DNA from: Atherinomorus stipes
Taxonomy: Eukaryota > Chordata > Actinopteri > Atheriniformes > Atherinidae
DNA: 64,000 nt
NCBI GenBank assembly: GCA_023101725.1
Contig: JALJCO010008684.1
Coordinates: 1 to 64,000 of the forward strand
Reading direction: 5' to 3'
The notes under the pieces are model-generated. The model made no database searches, was not told the origin of the DNA, and saw nothing but the letters and a program-made list of their open reading frames with translations. Of the stretch, positions 51,701-61,150 are shown piece by piece. A program made the position numbers and the translations under genes. Each line of letters starts with the position of its first letter. The first letter of the stretch is position 1.

Positions 51701-53507
51701 CGCATTTTTGAGCCGCCACTGCCCAGAGGCGTCCCGGGGCTCAGAAACAGCAGAATGTAAGATTCCCATCCGGGACGCGACTGTGACGTTGCAGCCGACT
51801 ATTGGTTGCAGCACCACGTCACTCGCTAGCAACCGGATGTAAACCAGGTATCAACTCCGCGAGTGTTTTGAACACTTTAGTTTTTTTTATTTTTTAAAGG
51901 AAAAAGGAACAAAAACAAAAAAAAAAATTAATTAAAAAACGGGGGAAGGGGTGGTTTCGCATCATGTTGGATTCGGTAAAGAAACGCAAGGAAACATTTC
52001 TGGAGGAAGAGAGGAAAAGAAAGCAAGGAAGGGACAGAACAAGAATCAAGATAAGACTGTCTTTTACTGGCCGGAGTGAGCTCACAGTACAGGTACGATA
52101 CAAGATGGATGCTAGTTTAGCTGCCGATAGGGGGCGCATCACTGAGAAAACTGCTAAAAGTTCCGTTGTGTGTCTTTAATTATCTTACAACCTTTCAAAA
52201 GCTGTATGATTATATACTGTACCAACCTAATAGAAACCCAGCAATGTTCCAGAGAGGTAGCAGTGCTGTGGGCCGAACTCTGTTCTCTGCCAGGATTTCG
52301 TTGAACTTTGCAAGGTGTTTCTTTTCTTGATCCCACATTTGCTAGAGGAAAACAGACATAAAATTACACAGCTGCATTCGCACGTACTTTTCTATGGCTT
52401 GTCTTTTTTTTTTCTTCTACTTTTTCAGACGCTGTCAATATTTCCTTGATTCCTAACTATGACCATAGTGGAAACTGTCCCACCGAGATGTCTAGAAGGC
52501 AACCTCACGTATACCTTGGCTATGTATACTGGCTTCTCATTTTCTGTCTTGCTTTTTCTGACCTCACTTGACCTCCACACCTCACTTAAACTCTGAACAG
52601 CAACAGCTGCTGAAGTAAACTGCAGATTAAAGACTGAACATGTTTTTTGTCTCAGTTTTAAACAAAATTATGCTTAAATTACAACAATAATGAGTGGTCA
52701 TCCTGTTTGGCAGCAAGGTGACAATGAACTGTGCCTAACCAGATCACTTTTCTGGAATTTGCAGAAATTTTTCAGCATACAATATTATTTTCAGGACAGC
52801 CACCCCTTTTCATAGTGACAGGGACAAAGTAAGACAGTTTATTTTCTGCGTATTCAACAGAGCCACCTCCATAAACTTTAGTGCAGCTTAATGAATTATT
52901 TGATTTCTGAGTCATGAGTTTTGGATTCATGTTCTCTCCAGACCTGGATGAGAGGTCCAGTCCTTGATCTGCCCAACACTGCCATCTGTCCGGCGTAGAT
53001 GCGGTTAGCCCCATATTCGCCTGCGTGGTCCACGCGCAGCATTTGGTGCACCATCTCCTTCTCCTCGCTGTCGCTCGGTGGCGGAAGAATACTGTAAGCG
53101 CGAGAGTTGCACTGAACGAGCCCTGTTAAAACGGAGTGACAAGTGTTGGCAAAGCTCGACACATCCGTAGAGACATTAATGGACACTGAAGCGTTTGGGA
53201 CTCTTCAATGTGAAGAAGTAATTACGAGCTTTTGAAGGAAACAACGTTACCAGAAGTGTACAGTCTCTATCCTACAACTGTTGCTTTGGCCTGACTCATA
53301 TCGCATTATCAAATAAGTAATCAAATATATATCTATATAAAAACAAAAACAAACAGGGAATATCAACTTAAAATGTAATCTACACATTGCGCACGGATGA
53401 CCATTACATGACGGGCTGGTAGCTAACTGTTTTTAGCATTTTAGCACAGTAGTTTTGAACCGATAAAACAAGCACTTACCTCTACATTTTAAACTTTGGC
53501 GAATCAT
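47530..53507 (-). CDS. coq7: 5-demethoxyubiquinone hydroxylase, mitochondrial (spliced, six coding exons)
   Basis: Di-iron monooxygenase of the ubiquinone pathway, acting on the matrix face of the inner mitochondrial membrane with COQ9. Exons (minus): 53507-53480, 53122-52944, 52341-52227, 51505-51366, 47811-47743, 47607-47530; 609 nt, 202 aa (human 217). The two iron-binding repeats are complete: Glu45 (DHAGEYG), Glu75/His78 (QEKKH), Glu127 (VAVEES), Glu163/His166 (DDEMDHH). The end is VSQRV. The start MIRQSLKCR in exon 1, joined to [10 protein letters not shown], gives a short basic, Ser-rich presequence suited to mitochondrial import. An alternative exon 2 acceptor just before 53186 is also in frame and would lengthen it. 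The exon 2 donor is GTCTGG, weak, but the phase and protein fit. Intron 47812-51365 carries a Tc1-like element. Confidence 0.95.
47812..48568. other. coq7 intron, 3' part
   Basis: The sequence ending near 48509 reads in reverse TTAGGGCTGGGCAATG, a hAT-like terminus; its partner end was not found. No gene. Confidence 0.45.
48729..48759. repeat. 31-base poly-G tract
   Basis: An uninterrupted G-run in the left terminal repeat of Tc1-like element 2. The right repeat has no such run at the matching place. Confidence 0.9.
48807..49830 (-). pseudogene. Tc1-like transposase 2, broken
   Basis: 49691-49218 carries the HTH-to-catalytic start ([36 protein letters not shown]). 49208-48807 carries the rest ([35 protein letters not shown]). 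One frameshift near 49210 separates them, and stops precede 49691. NPIQ replaces NPIE, so the third catalytic acid is lost. Confidence 0.85.
50424..51011. mobile_element. MITE with GGCTGAGACACACC ends, in coq7 intron
   Basis: Left GGCTGAGACACACCAG pairs with the reverse of the right end (GGCAGAGACACACTGG). Further GACGAC/CGACGG blocks mirror each other (50460s and 50890s). Non-coding. Confidence 0.65.
51028..51247. mobile_element. hAT-type MITE (CAGGGGTGCC ends), copy 1
   Basis: CAGGGGTGCC and GGGCACCCCTG are inverted ends; the arms CTATCCTGCAACTTTTAGAG and TTTGCAGGATAGTAG also pair. Flanking octamers (TGTTAGGA and CCTTGGGA) agree at five of eight bases. Related to 54569-54756 and 55399-55611. 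Confidence 0.75.
51624..52175 (+). mobile_element. TTAA-target MITE in coq7 intron
   Basis: TTAA flanks at 51620-51623 and 52176-52179; inverted ends AGACACACAACG(T/G)AACTTTTAG match over 20 of 21 bases. Inside, 51964-52179 reads a K/R/E-rich frame ([20 protein letters not shown] then TRIKIRLSF) like that of the 35203 element. Lies in intron 51506-52226. Confidence 0.8.
52342..52943. other. coq7 intron without recognised element
   Basis: Unremarkable sequence between coding exons 2 and 3. No repeat boundary seen. Confidence 0.5.
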
Positions 53508-54094
53508 CTTTGGAGACTGGCCACAGAAAACCGTGTGTGCAGCTCTTTGCATGGAAGTTACTGAATGCTTTAACTGTCTGTGTTATAAAAGAAAACATGT
53601 ACGAGCTGACATTGAGCGTCAGGGGATGGACGTGGCTCACGCTGATGACGTAACAACGTTGCACAACAAGTGTTTGTACTGTGGTTCTTGTAGTCCAAAA
53701 TAGCGATGGGCTCTTTGGCTCTTGGAGGCAACTGGATCTTGAGTAGACCCTTTTAAAAAGCAATTCAAAAGACGAGCTCGTTCTTTCTTCTTCTTCTTCT
53801 TTTTTAAAATTTCAGAATTCAATCAACAGCAAATCATTTTTATCAAGTAAATAATCACTGGTAGCAATTACGAGGCGAGATTTAGATTGGAACAATTCAA
53901 ACTTACACCCCCATCAACATATCAAAATATGGTTGGTGGGAAATATTCTGAATTATTGGTTATAGTTTCATTAATCCATTTTGACACACTGGCGCATCAC
54001 TGTCATTTTCTACACAATGGGAGAAAAAACACTCATGGTGCTAAAGCAACTTTTTCCACTTAATTTGCTAGTAGACAACTTAGACAAAGGTTTT

Positions 54095-54146
<52 letters not shown>

Positions 54147-54568
54147 AACTTCCAAGTGTTTCCTGTCACGTGGCATCATCTGCTTTCTGCTCTTTCTGTC
54201 TGAAGACATGGCAAATGCAAATCCTCCAGGAAAGAGCTCATTTTTATATTTCTTATGATTTTCCCTCCAAACATATTATTATTTAATCATTAAAGTCTGT
54301 AGAGTTACCCTCCCCCTCTAAATTTGTACCTGGGATAATTTTTTTTTTATTTTTTGCTCATGAGTTTATGTTTGAGTGGCTACAAAAGTTGCCAGTGGGC
54401 ACAAAGCTTGTCACTAACTAAAGGAAAACTCTGTTTGCAGGATTGCTCATAATTTACTTATTACTGATTGTAGAATGATGAACAATGGCTCATTTAGTCC
54501 TCTTTGAATACTCTTACTAGCTACATAAATTCACAGGTACTCGCCTGTGTCTATAGAAGGTATGCACA
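53508..54568. other. coq7 5' flank; no further gene seen
   Basis: About 150 bases upstream of the start (53508-53660) are likely 5'UTR and promoter, without a TATA box. Beyond that, AT-rich DNA and a (TA)n tract at 54097-54146. Confidence 0.5.
54097..54146. repeat. (TA)n microsatellite
   Basis: About 25 TA units with one TG interruption near the end. Confidence 0.9.
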
Positions 54569-54756
54569 CAACCAGTCCTCAACTCCTATCCTGTAACTAT
54601 TGGAGCCTACCTTCTCCAATACACTTGAATCAAATGGCTGAAGTACCTCATGTGCATGTCATTCTGCTCTGCAGAGGCTGGTAACAAGCCATTCATTTGA
54701 TTCAGGTGTGTTGGAGAAGGGATGCATCGTTGCAGGATTGGAGCGCTTGAAGACTT
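54569..54756. mobile_element. hAT-type MITE, copy 2
   Basis: Arms CCTTCTCCAATACACTTGAA and TTCAGGTGTGTTGGAGAAGG, with TCATTCTGCTCTGCAGAGGC in the middle, match the copies at 51028 and 55399. The ends are eroded. Confidence 0.65.
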
Positions 54757-55089
54757 TTATAAGGGCTCCCGTGAAATCACTATTTTGGATATTTCTCTCA
54801 CCAAGAAACTTTATTGCACAACAAAAACGAAGCTGGTTGCAATTAACTTCCATGTAAAACAGCTTTACTCCACATATTTCCCACAATATTTGGACCTATA
54901 TAGCAATCTACTTTAAAAAGAAAATGCAGGAAAAATATGGAAATACAGGAAAATTATGAATAAAAGTGGAATAAACCTGAGCTGCAGAGCAATTTTCGTC
55001 ACTCAGTTCTATCTTTGGATAGAACTGAGTGTATATGTTTCGGAACAACACTTTCTGCCCATAGAGGCATTCACATGAATTAAGCGTAC

Positions 55090-55227
55090 TGGACATCAGA
55101 CTGATTAATCGAGGTGTGCCTGGCCAGTTAATGAGGTCAGGAACACCTGGCTTAATCAGTTAATCCAGTGATGAAAGACAAGAAATAAAGGAGGTACCGT
55201 AACTTCAGGAAGAGCTGTATAGAGCCC
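55090..55227. mobile_element. Fold-back MITE, partial second copy
   Basis: It matches the right half of 44908-45104: GGAACACCTGGCTTAATCAG, CCAGTGATGAAAGACA, CAGGAAGAGCTGTATAGAGC. Confidence 0.6.
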
Positions 55228-55398
55228 ATTACATTGTTTCTGACAATTTAGTAATTTAACCAACAACTTAAAACCAGATATACTATAAGCTGCTTCAAAG
55301 CAAGTCAGTCTGTAGCAGCAGCTGCACCGTCGTCACATGACTCTGAAAGGAATGCTGGGATATGAAGTTCTTCCAGGATAACAGTGACTTTTATACAT

Positions 55399-55611
55399 CA
55401 GGGTTGGCCAAGTTCAGTCTTCAAGAGCCACAATCCTTCAACTTTTAGATCCATCCCTTCTCCAACACACCTGAATTACCTCATGTGCATGTCATTCAGC
55501 TCTGCAGAGGCCTGATAACGAGCCATCCATTCGATTCAGGTGTGTTGGAGAAGGGATGCATCTAAAAGCTGCAGGATTGTGGCTCTCGAAGACCGAACTT
55601 GGCCACTCTTG
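55399..55611. mobile_element. hAT-type MITE, copy 3, exact target duplication
   Basis: TTATACAT at 55391-55398 and again at 55612-55619. The ends CAGGGTTGGCCAAG and, reversed, CAAGAGTGGCCAAG are inverted. The arms TCCCTTCTCCAACACACCTG and CAGGTGTGTTGGAGAAGGGA pair perfectly. Confidence 0.85.
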
Positions 55612-55639
55612 TTATACATGCTGGACTGATGCTAATGGA

Positions 55640-55773
55640 ACAAGATCTCGCGAAATTTCGTTACGGAACAATGAATTTCATTTTTAAAAATATCGGTCCA
55701 AAATAACGGTACCAATATTTTCCTATATCACATTTCAATACCAATATCGGCCGATAATATCAGACATCCCTAT
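55640..55773 (-). mobile_element. hAT terminus fragment
   Basis: Read in reverse from 55773: TAGGGATGTCTGATATTATC then GGCCGATATTGG, a common teleost hAT end. The other end is not found. Confidence 0.5.
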
Positions 55774-57214
55774 TTCAAACCAAAAATGATCAGGATTAAT
55801 GCCTGATCCGTTCCCTGGTCCAAGAAGATTTTCCATCTTTGTTTTTGAAAAATGAAGAAAGTAAAGATAAAAACTGCATGTCATGGGGTCAGTAGGTAAA
55901 TAGGTTAGCACTGTTTATTTGTTGCACCGCAGCATTGTCAGTTAAGACCTGAACCATTCAAGAAGACTAATTGTTCTAGTATGTAATCACCCATCTACAG
56001 TAGCCTCCTTGTCGCTTATGTGCTGCTGAGTAGGTTAACAGGGTCAGCATCTTAGACGTGTCATTAATCTGTCAAAAGATTACAACACAACCCAAACAAA
56101 TCTGCACAATGGGCAATTTAGAGTTCACAAAGTTCACCTGGCCTCCACATCCACAGATCTGGCTTGTAGGATAAAAACAGGTGATTGTGTGAATAAACAA
56201 AAATAAAGAAAATTACATTTTGGCAGGACAAGCTTTGTTTTTCAGAGCAAAACAAATCATGGTTGTTTGTTTTATTCAAACTTATTATATAAGAAGTGAT
56301 TAAGCAAAAAAAATGAGGGCTTTTGAGGAGCCTTCACAGTTACTGGTGGTGATCTACAGATGGCAGTGTTGCACAGATAAAAGTGTTTAAAATAAGCATC
56401 TCCTGTTAGACATCAGTTAGTCCCAGTTTCAGAATTTCAGTTCCGGTAAATGTGTGACAATGCAGTGAGGTTGTGATTTCACCTTGTATAATATTCTAAT
56501 ATCTGCACAAAAATATGTTTCTTGTGTTAATATAATCAGAAACATGCTTTATGTTGCACTTTCATGTCACTGTGTAGAAATGTTTGCTCCTGTTTTTTGA
56601 TGTGCAAAGACCTCATGCACAACACACGATGGCTTAGATGCAGGAATGTGAGGAATGATGAGGTTGACTGCTGCAGAGTTGCGATGGTCATAAGTAAACA
56701 AGGCCAGGACGGTGAAAGGTGGGGTGTGCCGGTTTTGTCTGTGTGTGTTTGCGGTGAGACACCAGTTATGTGTTTCCCTATCTGTCTGTCTGACTGTGGG
56801 TTTCCACGTAGATGTGGACTGCCTTTGTCCTCTTTGACTGAACATGTGTCGGTTACAGGTGTTAGTGAGGGCAGATTAAAAACAACAAGGCGATCTACTG
56901 ATTTTGGGATCCAAACCTTTCTTTTGACCTGTATTAGGCCTGTGTGCCTGTTTTTTCTTTTCTTTTCTTTAAATGAACTAATTCTAATATCCATTCATTT
57001 TTTACGCCCACTCACTCCAAAGCTACTACCCTGCTTCTCACCTAGCAGCTACACCCTGTACATGTCGCCAGTCCATCACAGGGCCAAAGTTCTAGTATTT
57101 GTTGTATTTTTTGCACTTCCAAGCACAGAATCATCTGAGACTAGTCCTGCTTTATTCCATAAGCTGTTGGCTAATTGTGTCAAGACACAATGTGGTTGTG
57201 AAACGGCATTTTAC
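55774..57214. other. No gene seen
   Basis: A 217-codon open frame on the plus strand (56564-57217) is Cys/Ser/Leu-rich without a domain. It overlaps a degenerate RTE-type module (about 57005-57085), so I treat it as chance. Confidence 0.5.
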
Positions 57215-57735
57215 TAGTTTAAAGCAACACTTTTCAACCTTTTTTCAACAAGTTTTCAACCTTAAAATTCTGTACTTTGGACTTGTTTTGATAACATTCA
57301 TACACAAACCTTTATTATGCACATTACTGGACCTGTTGTTGCCCTGCAGGATCCTTCAGCTGAGAAACCACACTCTGACTTTATTTTTCCAGCCCAGGGC
57401 ATCACATGCCTGTTGCGTTTTGCTTTACAGCGCTGCTTCATATGCCAGCAGGTAGATATCCACACTGGCCGTTTTGAATGCACACTATGGTGAATTTATC
57501 AAGGAAAAGAGGACATTGTTAAAGGAAGAGAGGAAAAGAAAGAGAGAAAGTGACAGAGCAAGAGAAACGACAAAAGTCAACACTCATGTTGACTTTTGTC
57601 ATCACTGGTTTACTCTCTGCAGACAGTTAGTCGGTTTTAGCTGAACTGACTTTTAGCATCTGCAAAGAGCTCAGAGAGGAAACGGAATGGAAAATAGATG
57701 CCAGATTAGTCTTTATCAAAGTGCAAAAATCTGCC
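57215..57735 (+). repeat. Dispersed 0.5-kb family, copy 4
   Basis: It starts after TTTAA (57209-57213 region) and contains GGAAGAGAGGAAAAGAAAGA, as in 51624-52175 (GAAGAGAGGAAAAGAAAG), followed by a GACAAAAGTCAACA block with a short palindrome (GACAAAAGTCAACACTCATG / GTTGACTTTTGTC). Right end unclear. Confidence 0.5.
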
Positions 57736-57739
57736 AAAG

Positions 57740-58440
57740 TAGGGCTGGGCGTTATGGCCAAAATATAAAATCTCAGATTTAAAAAAAAAATTCGATTAAT
57801 AATATTTTTCTGATCTTCCCCCTACTTATTAAGGAAAGCAATAAGTAAAAACTAAACAACACTTTTTGTTATACTGGGTGAAATGGTCCTTCCATCCTGA
57901 CAGCAGTCAATACATCATGTATTCATAAAAAGGAAGGAAAAAAGTCAGACCTCTGTGAGAGCTGCAGTTCTGTAAAAACTCTAACCAACCCCTGCCATTC
58001 GCACCGAAAGCCAGAAATAGGTCATTTGCAACTTATAGAAAGAATGAATCAATGCCTTTATGTATCGTCTCCTTCCCTGCCTTCTCTTTGTTCCCCACTT
58101 GTACGCCACGTGACGCCCCTGTGCGCCGCTCACTGAAAAAAAAATAAGGGCTGTAACTGTGTGGAAAAAAAAAAAAATAAGTCTAGGAGGTGTTGACGTT
58201 TGCAGTGTGGACTTTTTACACTGCAGAAGGAGTTGGAGGTGAGTGGATTAAAGCTTTTAAAAACGAGGTTTGTCAGGTGTTTGCTATCAAGCTAACGAGC
58301 TATCCACTTGGCTGTTATCGTTAACCTGCTCGCAAAACATCGGCGCACACGTCCCTGCGCTCTGAAGGCGTGGTTTCCGGTGGTGTGTTTTTTTTAACTG
58401 TAGCTTGCTCAAACCGTTTTTCCATCATCGCCAACCCTAG
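57740..58440. mobile_element. Non-autonomous hAT-like element containing dispersed repeat copy 2
   Basis: TAGGGCTGGGCG at the left and CGCCAACCCTAG at the right are imperfect inverted ends. 57972-58445 is homologous to 8238-8717. No convincing target duplication was found. Confidence 0.6.
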
Positions 58441-58445
58441 CTTTA

Positions 58446-60529
58446 GCCTACAACAAATTTTGCTTTTAATTAATCAAAAACAAGACAAATGTATCCCCCA
58501 TTTCTGGGATAAATAATAAATAAATGATCACACTCTTGGAATCAAAGTCCTAGCTGTGCTTTAAGTCATGCTTTGTACTCTCTCTGGTATGCTGTCGCTT
58601 GCTGTTGCTGTTTCGAGTGTGCTATGATGTTGCTGTCACTTGCCACTCACAATTTCAAGATTTATTCTAACATCATTCTGCTATGTGTACGGAAGCTGCA
58701 AGAAAATGTTGTTTCTCACCCACTCCTGTCCAAGCATTAAATAAGGTAATAATTAATAAGTCATTACAAAAAAAAAAAAAAAAAAATTGTACCTAATTTA
58801 AAAGCTGACATATTAAGCTTACTTATCAGGTCAAATTAAAGCATGTGATTCAATAAGCTGTATAACCAGCCACATTTATATCTGTAATTGCACTTTATGC
58901 ATCCATGTCAGAGTTCTTTGAAGGTAAGACAAGTTTATTTGTATATCACATTTTATGTACAAGACAATTCAAAGTGCTTTACATCAAACATTAGATGCAT
59001 TACGATGAGGTGCAGAAGAAAATAAAATATTAAAAAGTAAAAGAATAAAAAGAATAATTTAAAATCTAAAATAAAAACAAAAAATAGAACTTTATATCTT
59101 AAATCTTAAAAGAAGTCATGCAGATTTGAACTTTTTATTTAAATACAGCTGAAAACAGGTGGGTCTTTAACCTGGGTTTAAATAAACAGTGTTTCACTTC
59201 AAGAAAAATTACATTCTTATAAATCAGAACTGTAATAAAAGGTATTCACAATCACATTCTTACTGGTTGAAGATTGATTAAAAGAAAAAAGAAGTTCCAA
59301 AATTGACTGCCTTTAGCAAATGTCAGTTGTGCTGTGGCTGATTGATGACAGTAGAAACTGACCCGTGACCTGGAGCATTTCACAATAGGATCTGAGGTAG
59401 ACGTTGGACCGTCCACCGCAGGGCCAGTACAGAGATAAACCAGACAAACAACAATGCATGCTCACTCACACCTACAGTCAGTTTGAAATCATCAATTATC
59501 TCAACATGCATGTGGTTTGGGCAGTAGGAGATGACCTATGTATATAAAGGACAGGCAAACTCCACATAGAGGCCCAAGCTGAGATGTAAACTTTTATTTC
59601 TTTTATAATGTATTTTACATACTTCAATCTTCAGTGTTTGTTGTTTTTATTTTTGTTACTTCCCTTCATTCCTGATAAGAATATAAACTAACGAAACAGT
59701 AGTTCAGTTCTTCCAAAATTATCATTTTACATATCATTAGCCTCATAGCACAATTGCCCTCAGCCATATTTTGGCCAAGTGTGACATCTGTCTGATTCGA
59801 TCATTTTGCCATACTCTATCTCTCTCTCAACAAACAGCACTAAACCCTCGACTTCTATTTATAAGCTTTTTTTTTGGCAATACCATCTACCAGATTAGGA
59901 GATAATTACACAAAATAACATGACAAAAGCTTGATTTTCACAAACAAGTTCCACCAACGTGTCCTGCAGCACCTCCCGTTAAAACCTGCAAAAGACGTCT
60001 GTTGATGTCTTTTTGGCAGTGAACCTTTGGATTTGAAAAGAGGCCAGAAGACGTCTTTGGCAGCCAGTGAGTTGGTGATATATAGAATTTTTCTCTCACT
60101 GACCTTTTATTTTGTTACACTCTGCACCTTAAAATCAGGTGAGTTGCATTGGGGAAACATTCAACTTGCAGGACAGTGGGTCTCGAGGACTGGAACTGGT
60201 GACCAATGTTTTAGGCATCAAATATCCAGATATCCCAAACTGTGCTGCTTGGTTTAAGAGACTTGCCATAATTGTATAAATTTTTTTTTTTTTTAAATAA
60301 AAAGTTCTGAACACAGCACTGACATATTCTGACTTTATGTGAATTCATAGACTTTTAATAGACTTAGTAATTACAGTTGCTTGTTTACTGAACATTTACT
60401 GTAGAGGATAACTCAAATTTTAATGTGGTTCTGGTTACAACTCATTTCTCGGTGACCTAATGACCGCTGAACAAAAACTGTAAAAAAAAAAAAAAAGACA
60501 TAGTATCTGGTCACTTCTGAATAGGGGAA
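58446..60529. other. No gene seen; retroelement tails
   Basis: 58921-59290 holds GACAAGTTTATTTGTATATC and CAATTCAAAGTGCTTTACAT, a common teleost LINE-tail block (reverse). 59395-59580 is a degenerate reverse RTE-type module. 60140-60210 resembles half of the 51028-type MITE. An A-run lies at about 58768-58785. Confidence 0.5.
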
Positions 60530-61150
60530 AATGAAGCCAGTTGGGGGTTTTCCACTGTCGCCATCTTTCCGTGTCGCGTGTGTCCTCGCTTCCGGAAAAT
60601 ACCAAAATGGACAAAGGTAAGGCCGCTCTGAGCCACGGGACAAATGATTGACAGCCAAGCTAATGCTAACCGAGCTAATCTGAAGAGAACAGGAACGGAC
60701 AAAGATAGGCGGTTTAAAGGTAAAACACGCTCAAACCTGCTGTTAACCAGCTAAAATCTGCCATTGCGCAACTCTGCTAGGCTGGGGCCTTCCTGGGAGC
60801 AAGCAGGGAGCTAACTATCAGCCTCCATGGCCAAAACTGGCAGCCGGTCTGCCGCCTGTCAATCAAAAGGACACGCCCCTAATTATGTGTATTTTCAAGA
60901 TTGAATATCATCTAAATGGATAAGTTATAAAAAATTCATTCCCCTCACAGTTGAAATGAAAGTAAATTTGACCTGTTAAACCTAAAATTATTTTTTTAAC
61001 CAGGCTGTAAACATGTTTATTTCTGCTGTGAAGTTGGCCTTTTTTAATGTGGGAATCTATGGGGATTTGCTCTGTTTTGGAGCCAGCCTCGAGTGGATGA
61101 AGAAAGAACTACAATTAGTAAACTTTACTTCCATGCTTCACACTTTTCCA
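60530..61150. repeat. Dispersed teleost repeat
   Basis: A CpG-rich 5' part (CGCCATCTTTCCGTGTCGCG) leads to CCAGGCTGTAAACATGTTTA and TTTTGGAGCCAGCCTCGAGT, blocks I associate with a frequent fish DNA-type repeat. Ends not mapped. Confidence 0.4.

Noticed and set aside
56564..57217. 217-codon frame on the plus strand
   Set aside because: No domain; Cys/Ser-rich; its end overlaps a degenerate retroelement module.
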